Source: Prototheca cutis (Eukaryota; Chlorophyta; Trebouxiophyceae; Chlorellales; Chlorellaceae). Taken from it: a DNA stretch of 31,115 bases. The stretch is taken from NCBI GenBank assembly GCA_002897115.2, contig BCIH01000005.1:403834-434948 (forward strand). The letters are read 5' to 3'. How positions within the stretch are numbered: the first letter of the stretch is position 1; the number at the start of each line of letters is the position of its first letter. Below, piece after piece: positions 1-9,191 of this stretch. The notes under the pieces are model-generated. The model was not told where the DNA came from. It did not search any database and saw only the letters and a list, made by a program, of their open reading frames with translations. Made by a program: the position numbers and the translations under genes.

Positions 1-686
1 CGTTCCTCACACGGTCGCGCAAGTTCCGGAGGCTGTGCGAGAGGCTCATGACCAAGGGTGTGCGCAAGGCCCTGCGGCGCCTGGCCACCGAGGCACCCGA
101 CGGCGCCAGGGCCTGCACTGTGGCAGACTTCTTGGCGTACCTGCGCGTATTCGGCCAAGTCGAGGCGACGCTCAGCAAGCACTATGCCAAGCCCATCTTC
201 CGGAAGCTCCGTCTTTGGNCNTACATTTACCGGCAAANGGCCTACGCGGCGGTCATCGCGCGCCTGCGCAAGTTCGCGAACGGCGCGACGCTGGTCGTCG
301 GCGACTGCTCGCCGGGCCCGGCACGCTACCACGAGCCGATGCCACACGTGGGGCTACTGCGGGCGCTGGTCAAGGCGGGGTTCAGCGTCGTGCTCATCGA
401 CGAGTTCCGCACCTCCAAGCGCTGCCCGGCCTGCGAACACGAGGAGTGCACGGTGGAGACGTTCCTCCGCGTGCCCAACCCACGCCCCTACCGCAGGGAG
501 CAGACGCCCGAGGTGGTGTGCCACGGGCTGCTGCGCTGCACCAACGAGACGTGCCGCCCCCCCAACGGTGAGCATCGTCTCTGGAACAGAGACTTGATGG
601 CGTGTCTGAACATGAGGCACATCGTGGAGCACCTGCGGAAGACCGGCAAGCGGCCGGAGCGCTTCCAGCGCCCAGCGCCGCAGTAA
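1..686 (+). CDS. Fanzor-type (eukaryotic TnpB-like) RNA-guided nuclease, C-terminal part, 5' end outside window
   Basis: The frame is open from base 3 to the TAA at 684-686, so the ATG at 48 is probably internal and the true start lies outside the window. Visible motifs, in order: a basic helical stretch, GDCSPGP (about 300-320), DEFRTSKRCPAC (399-434), a second cysteine group ending in CTNETC, and WNRDLMACLNM (582-614). This is the RuvC-plus-zinc-finger C-terminus of the TnpB/Fanzor family. The CxxC and C-x4-C pairs would bind zinc. Asp at 591-593 is the likely third RuvC catalytic acid, and Glu at 402-404 is the likely catalytic glutamate in the relocated position described for Fanzors. These enzymes cut DNA guided by an RNA transcribed from the element's 3' end. 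Ambiguous bases at 219, 221 and 238 blur two or three residues. A different TnpB-derived transposon protein is possible; whether it is active cannot be told. Confidence 0.8.
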   Translation, partial: FLTRSRKFRRLCERLMTKGVRKALRRLATEAPDGARACTVADFLAYLRVFGQVEATLSKHYAKPIFRKLRLWXYIYRQXAYAAVIARLRKFANGATLVVGDCSPGPARYHEPMPHVGLLRALVKAGFSVVLIDEFRTSKRCPACEHEECTVETFLRVPNPRPYRREQTPEVVCHGLLRCTNETCRPPNGEHRLWNRDLMACLNMRHIVEHLRKTGKRPERFQRPAPQ

Positions 687-687
687 A

Positions 688-995
688 ATCCATCCTGGGA
701 GGTTATAGCCTTCCAACGGGGGTGGGAACTCCCGGGGCTCCTTCCCTCCCCCGGAAAGGGAAAGCAGCCCCGGGGGTCGAAACCCTGGGGGCTCCCTTCC
801 CGGGGCAACGGGCTCTGGGCTCCTTGGCCCGGGAAGGGAAAACAGCCCCGGAGGTGGTCCATCATTGCGGTGGTCCACCTTCCTATTGCCCTGCAGAGTG
901 GAAATTTTCATCAGTGATGCCCAGTGACCCCCGGGGTGATGTGACGCTGTTGCCGGCTGAGCTGGTTGCATTATTTTTGCCCTGCATGGTACAGC
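688..995 (+). mobile_element. 3' noncoding end of Fanzor element, left copy; candidate guide RNA (omega/fRNA) region
   Basis: This stretch starts one base after the nuclease stop codon. It matches the reverse complement of 30797-31115 at roughly 90 percent by eye, with small indels. It has no credible coding content but strong inverted complementarity: 731-739 pairs with 766-774 (9 bp), 794-804 with 828-838 (11 bp), and GGAGGTGG near 851 pairs with CCACCTTCC near 885. In TnpB and Fanzor elements the guide RNA scaffold is made from this place and the guide is read from the flanking DNA past the element end. By that logic the guide would begin near 996. The end is uncertain by about ten bases because both copies share GCTGCTCGG just outside (998-1006 here). 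Confidence 0.7.
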
Positions 996-1094
996 GTGCT
1001 GCTCGGCCTCAATCCTCTGCGCTTGACCCGTCCTAGCAGGATATGCTGAAAGGGACCCCATGACAATAAACCAGTGTTTACAAGCTTTGGAGCA

Positions 1095-1822
1095 TCACAG
1101 CGCGTTGATGAACGCCAGCAGCCGCTGCTTCGTCTCCGGGTTGTCCTTGTGCTCTGTGTGCGCTCGCTGGCTCATCACCTGCTTGACCCTGTTCATAGAC
1201 AGCTTGACCTGCAGAGTAGGGTTGGCTCATTAAGAGGTGGCAAACGATTCATATGTAAACTGGAACAAGGGCCTAACAAGACTGCTTGCCAGTGCCATTC
1301 ACTGCCTGTGATAGCATCGACGCGTCTCCTGCCGCAGCAGCCTCCGCATTCACTCAGGGCACTCGTGCCCTCCTCGTTCACCCACCCAACACACCGCAAG
1401 CATACCTTCTTGTACCGTCCCGTCTCCGGCATATTCGTGCGCGCTTGCTGGTGCATCATGCGCTCCGCATGCAGCTTGTTGCGCTCCTTCAGCATCACGA
1501 TCCACAGCCCATGCAGGTCGTCCCAGCTCTTCAGCCGAAGCTCTGCGGCCTGCCAGGCACGGCCTGTAAGCGGTGGCGAGGAGAAGATGGTACGGTGAGA
1601 GAGGGGGCATGCCCGGGACTTGCCCGGGTGGCCGTGCGTGACTCCCCGGTGAAACAACCCCGTGCCCAGCCCACCTGCCCGTGGGACGGTCTCGCCCTCC
1701 TTGGGTGGCGTCACCATGAGGTCCTCCAGACCACGCCGCGCGCTAGATGTCGAAAACTGCGCTCCTCTCCTCAAAGATACCAGGATCATCCTCTGGCTGA
1801 ACAGCCTGACCAGCCCCGCCAT
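1095..1822 (-). CDS. MRPL47: Mitochondrial large-subunit ribosomal protein uL29m (MRPL47/L29 family)
   Basis: Exons on the minus strand are 1675-1822, 1406-1563 and 1095-1208, giving 139 residues. All introns are GT-AG and the phases agree (first junction splits a Gly codon, second is phase 0). The N-terminus is basic, Ser-rich and low in acid (around FSTSSARRG), as expected for a mitochondrial targeting leader. The body carries the uL29m signature: GRAWQAAELRLKSWDDLHGL, then LWIVMLKERN and, in the last exon, SMNRVKQVMSQR. uL29m sits near the peptide exit tunnel of the mitoribosome. The length fits plant homologs. A TGTAA motif on the minus strand (1078-1082), the usual green-algal polyadenylation signal, lies 12 nt past the stop codon. 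The Fanzor element ends about 100 bp beyond the stop, so it sits just downstream of this gene. Confidence 0.85.
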
Positions 1823-2172
1823 GCTGCCGCTTGTGAGGTCCCGACCGTGGCTGGCTCTGTGCTGTGGCCTTCGCTAGTTGGCAACGATGGCGCTCTACGC
1901 CGGCAATGTGCACAGGCTGATTAATACAAATGCAAATATTCCGATGATAAAAAGCACGTGCAAACCGACATGCACGCGACACTCTATGGCCACCACTCCG
2001 TCTCTTGAGGGTGGCATGCCTGTCCCCATTCACAGGGCGAGGGCGAGGGCGCTTCGTCACGTCTGGACTAATGTGTTACTGAGATCGCACATACCCAGCG
2101 TACCACGCTACTACCCCCGTTGCATGCATATTTCTGATGATGCTGGATTAGGTTGTGCACCAATCCTTGCAG
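1823..2172. promoter_or_regulatory. Bidirectional promoter region between uL29m and anthranilate synthase
   Basis: This 350-bp gap separates two divergent start codons and should hold both promoters. It contains a perfect CACGTG core (G-box) at 1955-1960 within GCACGTGC, next to an A-rich GATAAAAA stretch, and a locally AT-rich segment (1920-1960). No convincing ORF was found. The function of the G-box is inferred from plant promoters, not shown here. Confidence 0.4.
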
Positions 2173-4727
2173 ATGACGAGCATACGGACGGGTAGCGCGG
2201 CGAGGACTGGGGCTCAGACTGGGGTCCCAGTTGCACCTCACCATGCCGCGCGCAGGTCCTGGTCTGCCCACCCCGCTCCTGCTCCCCGGGCCTTCACAAT
2301 TGCAAGAGGGAGACCCATCAGGCAAGGAAAGCGTGGAATGCGTCTTGCTGCCCAAGCCACAGAGGAGCACCCAGTTCTCTCAGGTAATGGGCCTGGCGCC
2401 GGACGGCCTTGGGTGTCGCCAGCGGTCCCTGGTGCATGCACTGCAATGGGAGGGGATACAAAGGGCATTGCCTGCTATGAAAGGAGCCGCATGCCTGGTC
2501 ATGCCTGCCTCGTCGACGATTGCGCACCCATGTCCCTTGTTCCCCAGAGCTGGAGCGGATGCTGGCGGAGGACGCGGACCGCCAGCAGGAGTTTGCCTGG
2601 TTCAAGGAGGCGAGCACCAAGGGCAACCTGGTCCCCCTGTATGAGCGCATTTTCGCCGACCAGCTGACCCCGGTGTCGGCCTACAGAGCGCTGGTCAAGG
2701 CCGACGACCGCGAGGCGCCATCGTTTTTGCTCGAATCAGTGGTCAATGGCACCCAGCAGGTGTGCCGGTTTGCATGGGACTGTCTTAGGGGGGTTGGACG
2801 GATGCCCTTGCAGGGAAGCCCCCGCTTGGATTCCACGGCAGAAGCTTTCTAGAGGCCCCCGCCCTCTACCACACCTTACCCATTGCCTTCTCCAAGCCGA
2901 TGCAGGGCCGGTACAGCTTTGTGGGTGCCCAGCCGCGGCTGGAGGTCGTGGCGCAAGGCCATGAAGTCACGATTCTGGACCACGACAAAGGAGAGCGACG
3001 GAGCTTTACCTCCCCCGATCCCATGAAGGTTTGGAATTATGTGACTTTCAGGAGGAGGTGACCGGGTTGATTACATGAGAGTTTGCACGTCTGTTGGGAG
3101 ACAGCGCATGCGCAGGTGGGTGTGCTGTGGTGGCTGCCGGCGCACCACCAACAACTTATGATTAGCCTCGTCCTCCTTTTTCTTAAAAAGCCAAAAAAAG
3201 AGGGAAAAGGCCCCAAAAACTCCACACCCTCCTCTTCCCCCCCAAAACAAACAGGTGGTTGAGGAGATGTCTGAGGAGTGGAAGCCTGTGGTCCCGCCTG
3301 GTCTTCCCGACGTTTTTACCGGGGGCTGGGTAGGGTACACTGGGTATGATACGGTTCGGTATGTATACCCGCACAAGCTTCCCTTTAGCTCGGCCCCCCC
3401 GGACGACCGCGGGTTGCCCGACTTGAACCTGGCGCTGTACAGCACGGTGGCTGTGTTTGACCACGCCACGCGCATCGCCTACCTGATCACCTGGGTGCGC
3501 ACCGATGACAGGAGCATGGGCGCGGAGGCGGCGTACGTCCGGGGTCGTGCGCTGCTGGTGGCATTGTCGGCAGCGTTGCAGTCCGATGCGGCGCCGAAGC
3601 TAGCCAACGGTCGTGTGGCACTGGACCTGGCGCGCCGGCCGTCGCTGTCCAAGGCGAAGAGCACGATGGCAAGGGACGAGTTTATGGGCATGGTGGAGGT
3701 CACCAAGGAGCACATCCAGGCAGGGGACATTTTCCAGCTGGTGGCCAGCCAGCGATTCGAGCGCCGCACGTTTGCTGATCCCTTTGAGGTCTACCGCGCG
3801 CTGCGGGTGGTCAACCCCTCGCCATACATGGTCTACCTCCAGGCCCGAGGCTGCATCCTGGTGGCCAGCTCCCCAGAAATCCTGTGCCGCGTCGATGCCG
3901 AGCGTCGTGTCACCAACAGGCCCCTCGCAGGGACGCGGCGGCGCGGGGCTACGCCGCAGCAGGATGCTGAACTCGAGGCCGACCTCCTCGCGGACGAAAA
4001 GGAGCGTGCCGAGCACATCATGCTCGTTGACCTGGGCCGCAATGACGTCGGCAAGGTGATTGCTGTTTTACACCTGTTATTGGGACGGGGTCTCGGGCTG
4101 TCGATGCCGGAACCAAGCCTCATTTCACGCGTGCTTGGCATCAGAAACAATAACAATTCCCCCCCCAAACCCCCACACACACACGCGCGCGTGCGTAAAT
4201 ACCACCAAAACCCTTAAAAGGTGTCGGAGCATGGGAGTGTCAAGGTGGAAAAGCTGATGGAGATTGAGCGGTATTCTCATGTGATGCACATCTCCAGCAC
4301 AGTGACGGGGCAGTTGCAGCCACAGCTGAGCGCATGGGATGCGCTGCGGGCAGCATTGCCTGTGGGCACCATCTCCGGTGCGCCAAAGGTACGGGCCATG
4401 CAGATCATCGACGAGCTGGAGACCACCCGGCGGGGACCCTATGGCGGCGGCATGGGCCACGTGTCCTTCACCGGCGGCATGGACATGGCGCTCGCGCTTC
4501 GGACCATGGTCATCCCCACCCACGAGCACTGCACGCTCTATGACTATGGCACCGACGGCGCCGGGCCACCCCGGCGCCAGTGGACCATCCACGTCCAAGT
4601 CGGGGCGGGGCTTGTCGCGGACTCCGACCCGGCTGCCGAGCACGAAGAAACCGTGAACAAGGCCGCCGCACTCGGCAGGGCCATCGACCTTGCCGAGCAA
4701 GCGTTCGTGGATGTGGAGCAACAGTGA
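2173..4727 (+). CDS. ASA1: Anthranilate synthase alpha subunit (TrpE/ASA), plastid-targeted
   Basis: Exons 2173-2383, 2548-2759, 2906-3028, 3255-4055 and 4221-4727 give 617 residues; all borders are GT-AG and phases fit. The enzyme makes anthranilate from chorismate and ammonia/glutamine in the first committed step of tryptophan synthesis. Residues 1 to about 58 are rich in Ala, Arg and Ser with few acids and end near RLAAQA, a plausible plastid transit peptide. LLES (131-134) is the tryptophan feedback-binding motif. The chorismate-binding domain contains [57 protein letters not shown] and RRGPYGG, matching plant ASA proteins closely. The second junction (NGTQQ to [10 protein letters not shown]) was chosen by homology, because earlier AGs introduce a stop. 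The ATG at 2173 is the first ATG of the leader frame. The glutaminase partner is not in the window. Confidence 0.93.
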
Positions 4728-4948
4728 TGGACAGTGTGCAGTGGGGGTTGGCCCTGGCGAAAATCTTGCTTTTCTCTGTCCCTCATGTGCCGCTTTGCTC
4801 ATGGCCAGCACACTGTAGACGAATCCGCAGGCACCATGGCCTAGAATGTTTGCGGTGTACAGGTGTGCAGGGATGGGCACGCAGCATCTCAGACACTCAC
4901 ATACGCACGCGCCATGCCCAGATGGTCACCAAAGCAATACCACCGTCC

Positions 4949-6613
4949 TCAGCGCTTCATGGCCGCCCGGCGGGCCTTGCCCGGCCGGTTCTTGGGAGGT
5001 CCACCCTTCTTGCCGGGCTTGACGCCCTTGGGCCGCCCAGGCCGGTAGCTGTCCACGTTGGCCGCCGAGATGGCATCGTTCTGCTTCAACAGCCGTTTCT
5101 TGCCGCCAAAGCCTGGGTTAGGACGCACGTATGTGTGTTGAGGGTTGAGGGTCGGCATGCGTCTGGTTGGAGCCATTGTGGCCCAGCAGGGGCACAGGAC
5201 ACTGGGGGAGTGGGGTGCGTCACGCACAGCAAAGAGCCGGCCACTGCAGCTCCCCGGCACCTCAGCCACACCCAGCTCGTTTAAAAATCCAGCCCACAAC
5301 GAAACACAACCCTGGCAAGCCACGCACCAAACTTGACGTCCTTGCGTGCCCGCTTCTTGGTCTTGTCCCGGGCTGTGAATCGCTCGCCGGGTTTCTTGCC
5401 TGCTGTCCGGGCGTTCTTCATGCTCTCCAGCTCTGCCTCCACATCTAGCTCCCCCTGGAAACCCTGAGCACGGTTTGCAGAGAGGTGCGGGGGGTGGGTT
5501 GTGGGAAGTGCATCCGTGAGTCTGGAGTGGCCATTGCGGCCAGGACTGCAAACAGCCAGGCCATGCTTGGTGAGCAAAACGCTGCATCGGATGCACACTG
5601 GTGATTCCCTGTGTACTAAATTTCAAGGCCCCCAAACACTTTCACATGGCCGTGCACGTACCGAGCGCTCACGCTGCTTGCGCAGCTTGGACAGGTCGGA
5701 GATGGCGGCCTTCTTCTCCTGGTCCCGTGACTTTTTCCGCTCGACTTGAACCTGCTTGGCAAACCGCTTGTTCTCACGCTCCTTGCGCCTGGAGGGATCG
5801 TTGGGGGGGATGTGGCGAGGGGCACTGGCATACATGCAGTTGGAAAGGGATCCAAAACAATTCCGCCTGCAAAACCAGTGTACCGTTGCTCCATTTCGGC
5901 GACCAGGCGGCTCTGGTGCAGGAGCTGCTCCTTGATCTTGGCCATGTGCTCGTCGCTCTTGACCATTTCCGCAAGGTAATCCTCTGGCCGTGCCCAGGCT
6001 TGGCCTGCCGCCTCAAACTTCGCGATGGCGGCCTTGGCTCCAGACAGCGCCTGGTTGTAGAATGCCAGCTCACGTTCGAGGTCATCCTCCACGTTCTCCA
6101 CGCCCACGGGCTCGGACGTGGTCACAACCAGCGTCTCCTCCCACCGCTCCTGCTCGCTCCATCCAAACTCCTCCAGCTTGTCGTGCAGGGCCTCAACATT
6201 GTAGATGATGCGCCGCTCCTCCGCTTCGGGCCCAGAAGTCCCGGCCTGCTCCGTCTCCTCCTCCTCACCAGAGCTGTACTCCAACGGGCCCTGTGGTGAG
6301 TGTGTTGACGGTGACAAGAGCGTCGTGACGCAATGCACGACACCAGGATTCCTGAAGCCCTTCCCGGGGTCCCTTTTATGGGGCCCAGTGACGGACAGCA
6401 CGCGGCTGCAGGCCCCCAAGCCTGGCTGGTGACCGTGCCCAACGAAGTCCAGCGGGAGCCCATCTTGCCTGCGCACCTTTGCCCTGCAAGCATGCATGCA
6501 TGCATTACACAGAAATTACATACACATATATAAATAACTCCACACACCTCATCGCTGCTGTATCCCAGCTCAGAGCCGGAGGAAGACTCCTCCTCCGCCC
6601 GTGAGCGACCCAT
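4949..6613 (-). CDS. EBP2: EBP2-like rRNA-processing protein
   Basis: Five minus-strand exons, 6548-6613, 5884-6290, 5662-5788, 5328-5463 and 4949-5112, give 299 residues, the normal size for EBP2. EBP2 is a nucleolar factor needed for 27S pre-rRNA processing and 60S subunit assembly. The N-terminus is acidic and Ser-rich (EEESSSGSE, GEEEETEQ). The conserved core follows: IIYNVEALHDKLEEFGW, the DDLERELAFYNQAL helix and RPEDYLAEMVKSDEHMAKIK, then a Lys/Arg-rich coiled-coil stretch (RKERENKRFAKQVQVERKK). The C-terminus has KDVKFGFGGKKRLLKQND and a very basic tail ending MKR. The KFG|FGGKK junction reforms the family motif exactly, which supports the intron call. The gene ends about 220 bp from the convergent anthranilate synthase gene. 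Confidence 0.9.
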
Positions 6614-6962
6614 GGGTCAAGCAGACGGCGCAAGAACGGAACCCTCTGTCGCTTGCAGCCACGCACGTGCGTATTTTAACAAATGTTGTGAACGAGTACT
6701 GTAAATTCTACCTGTTCGTTGGACGTGCGCAAGAGAATGCCCTTGCATGGCTCCCCCCCGGCCCAATATCGTGGCATTCCCCTAAGGCGCGCACAGCGGG
6801 ACAGGTGCCTCCCAGCCTCTCAGAGAGGAAATCCAATTCATCCTTCAATTAGCAGGGCGACGAACGTTCATTTTGCACGGCATACTGTTATTCGTCCCAG
6901 TTCAACAGAATAATAGGGCGTACATCGTTGACATGATCATATTGCTGCTTTGATCGACACCG
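6614..6962. promoter_or_regulatory. Bidirectional promoter region, EBP2 / SCI1-like gene
   Basis: A 349-bp gap between divergent start codons. It is locally AT-richer around 6675-6710 and 6840-6960, has no recognisable coding content, and shows no clear TATA box by eye. It must hold the promoters of both nucleolar-type genes, but no specific site can be supported. Confidence 0.35.
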
Positions 6963-7851
6963 ATGGGAAAGTCCAAACGGAGCGAAAGGTCGCCCAGCCG
7001 GGAGAGGGCAGGTGAAGAGGGAATTCAGTTCCAGGAGATGGTCAAAGGCTTGCATAGCAACGCACCAAAGAGATACCCCGATGCAATCTTGTCCCCATCC
7101 CCACTGTTGCACTGCAGAGCATAAAAAGCACAAAAAAGAAAAGAAGGACAGACACAAAAAGGTGGGTCTTCTCCATGCCGTCTCAGCTCGTCAGTTCTTG
7201 CATCGCTGCGGCGGATGAGTATAATTGTTAAGGTTCATGCATGTGTTCACCAGGCAAGTCTTCACCACACTCCACAGCACAAGCACAAGGACCGGGATGA
7301 GTCAGAGGATCGGCAGGCAAAGGGGGCGGAGCAATTCCTGCGGCAAAGTGCGTCGGAAGGGGTTTGCAGGAGGGTGCACGAGAGGCAATGTGGCCATCTA
7401 GGAGCTGTCTGGTTTTGAATGCAGTGCAGCATGATGTGGTCTGTTTTTTAAATTCAGCACTCGATTGCAAGGAATGATTGCCATCGACTCTTGCTTGCCT
7501 CTGTTACAGAGCTGGAGGGTGCTGGCCATAAGGAGAAGCACAACCATCACCGCGCATACAAGGGGCCCTTTCCAGAGATATCAGATGACGACTATTTCAA
7601 GCGAAATTCTGGTGAGATCTATTTGATAGCGTTTGTGGGTGATTGGGAGAAGAGTAAAGCTGGCCCTCCGACCAAGGTGCCTCGTGCCACACACAACACG
7701 CAGAACTGTCGTACTGGCTGAAAGAAACCAAGAACATCTTCTTCAGGTCAGTGGTGTCGAAGCAGCCTACGCGGTCTTGAGATGATGCATCCTCATGAGC
7801 CGTCTGGGTGGGGTTTGCCCATCGCGGACGCAGCTGTTGCAGTTGTGCTTG

Positions 7852-7920
<69 letters not shown>

Positions 7921-8787
7921 CGGGGCTGGCATGACATGGGATGGATATGATCCTTGGACGACCGGAACCCTTGCATGGCGACAGCACCGCTTGACCATTC
8001 CCTGTCACACAATTTCGCCAGTGACTTGGACTCGGAGACTGCACGACGTTTCTTTTCAGAGTTTGTGCAAGCGTGGAACCGTGGCCAGCTGGCTGCAAAG
8101 TACTACACTGGCACCGCTGCGGCCGTCAGCCAGCGGACCGGCTACCACTGGGGCTTTGCAGGTGTGAGGGCTTGGGCGGTGGCAGTGGTGGGGTAGTGGC
8201 ACAGCAGACACAGCCTGCTCATTTTGCGAAGATTCCGAACAGTGCGGCCTGGTTGTGACCCCCCTCCCCCTGACAAATATCTAAATCTGTCACGCGCAGA
8301 ACGTGGAGCATCGATCAGGGTGGACCGTGGCTCACTGGGCCTGGCCGGTGCAGCGGCGGACCATCTGGACGTGGAGGAGGCGGAGCGTGACACGGCTACG
8401 GCCCTACGACGGGAGGCCAGGCGGCGAGAGGCGGCTGCGGCGCGAGAGTACCTCGACGTCGTCGCCCCAAAGGCCGAGGGCTGGGAGCGCCGCGTAGAGG
8501 AGCGTGTTGCGCGACGGGAAGAAAGAAAGGCACGGGAGGCGTCGCCCGACGTCGTGGCATTGCCGGGTGGGGGCGACATGCTGGGCACGGGGGTCGATGA
8601 TTCGCTTGCCGCGGCAAAGGCCCGGCTGGCTGCGTCGCAGGGCCGTCGCGTGCAGCAAGCGGCGCTGAAGCAGGAGGCACTGCAGCAGCGCCTGGCGGCC
8701 GCGCAAGCCGCCGAGGATGCCAAGATGGCACAGTTCAGGGCGCTGCTGGGGGCCTCGGGCGGCTCCATCCAGATTCCCAAGCGCTAG
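6963..8787 (+). CDS. SCI1-like (style cell-cycle inhibitor 1-like) Lys-rich nuclear protein
   Basis: Seven exons: 6963-7011, 7118-7161, 7278-7347, 7510-7611, 7704-7746, 8022-8161 and 8300-8787, giving 311 residues. The N-terminus is an extremely basic Lys/His region (EHKKHKKEKKDRHKK, then HKHKDRDESED), typical of nuclear or nucleolar proteins. The conserved core, spread over exons 4-6, is ISDDDYFKRNSE, then SYWLKETKNIFFSDLDSETA and FVQAWNRGQLAAKYYTG. It resembles the plant SCI1 family, nucleolar proteins linked to cell-proliferation control in pistils. The last exon adds about 160 residues of Ala/Arg/Glu-rich, probably coiled-coil sequence ending IQIPKR. The exon 3 donor (A|GTGCGT at 7348) is the weakest call. 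Intron 5 contains a 66-base G run. The family assignment is from memory of the motif; function in algae is unknown. Confidence 0.75.
7855..7920 (+). repeat. Homopolymer of 66 G in an intron
   Basis: An uninterrupted run of 66 G in intron 5 (7747-8021) of the SCI1-like gene, preceded by GGGA. It lies about 100 bp before the acceptor site. Such a run could form G-quadruplexes in DNA and pre-mRNA, or could be inflated by sequencing chemistry. The long poly-Pro or poly-Gly reading frames across it are artefacts of the run. Confidence 0.9.
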
Positions 8788-9191
8788 TGATGGAACAATG
8801 GCTGGATTTGCGGCAGTCGGGGGTTGATTGGACATGCCGCACCGGGACTCATATCACCTTGGCGACCATTGGCAGTGCATGGTTGCACCACACGCTTGTC
8901 CTTTGACCCTCACAACATGAATCCGCTTTTCCTCTGTTTCCCTTGCACTGACTGCAAAATAGCCTGTACCACCCGCCCGCCACGGCAGCATCCGCAATAA
9001 ATCTGGGCTTGCAACCGCAGCGATCATGGGTCAAACGGGGCAGCATTTTTTTCTGCCTTGCTACAAGGAGCAGAGACAGAAAAAAAGAGTCATACGAGTC
9101 GTCGATGTTGTGATGAAGCCAGCACACGTGTATGTGCCAGCTGCAGCAGCTGGAGGGATGGTCAGCAGCATTGAAGAAACGGATTCCCCTC
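8788..9191. other. Convergent intergenic region, no gene seen
   Basis: About 400 bp between the stop codons of the SCI1-like gene (+) and DEG9 (-), holding the two 3' UTRs. No TGTAA signal in the expected place, no RNA gene and no convincing ORF were found. Confidence 0.4.

Noticed and set aside
602..1036. Plus-strand ORF with repeated GAPSLPRKGKAAPG-like segments
   Set aside because: The protein repeats come from the repeated hairpin arms in the element's noncoding end, and the right copy has indels that break the frame.
354..1061. 235-residue minus-strand ORF across the Fanzor 3' end
   Set aside because: It is antisense to the nuclease and to the conserved noncoding block; its Pro/Gly/Leu-rich content follows from the GC-rich hairpins.
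6485..6510. Alternating GCATGC/TGCATGCA stretch in EBP2 intron 1
   Set aside because: A short palindromic simple repeat of a kind common in algal introns; no wider structure.
7597..8098. Minus-strand ORFs with long polyproline tracts
   Set aside because: They are produced only by reading through the G66 tract in an intron of the SCI1-like gene; flanking residues resemble no protein.
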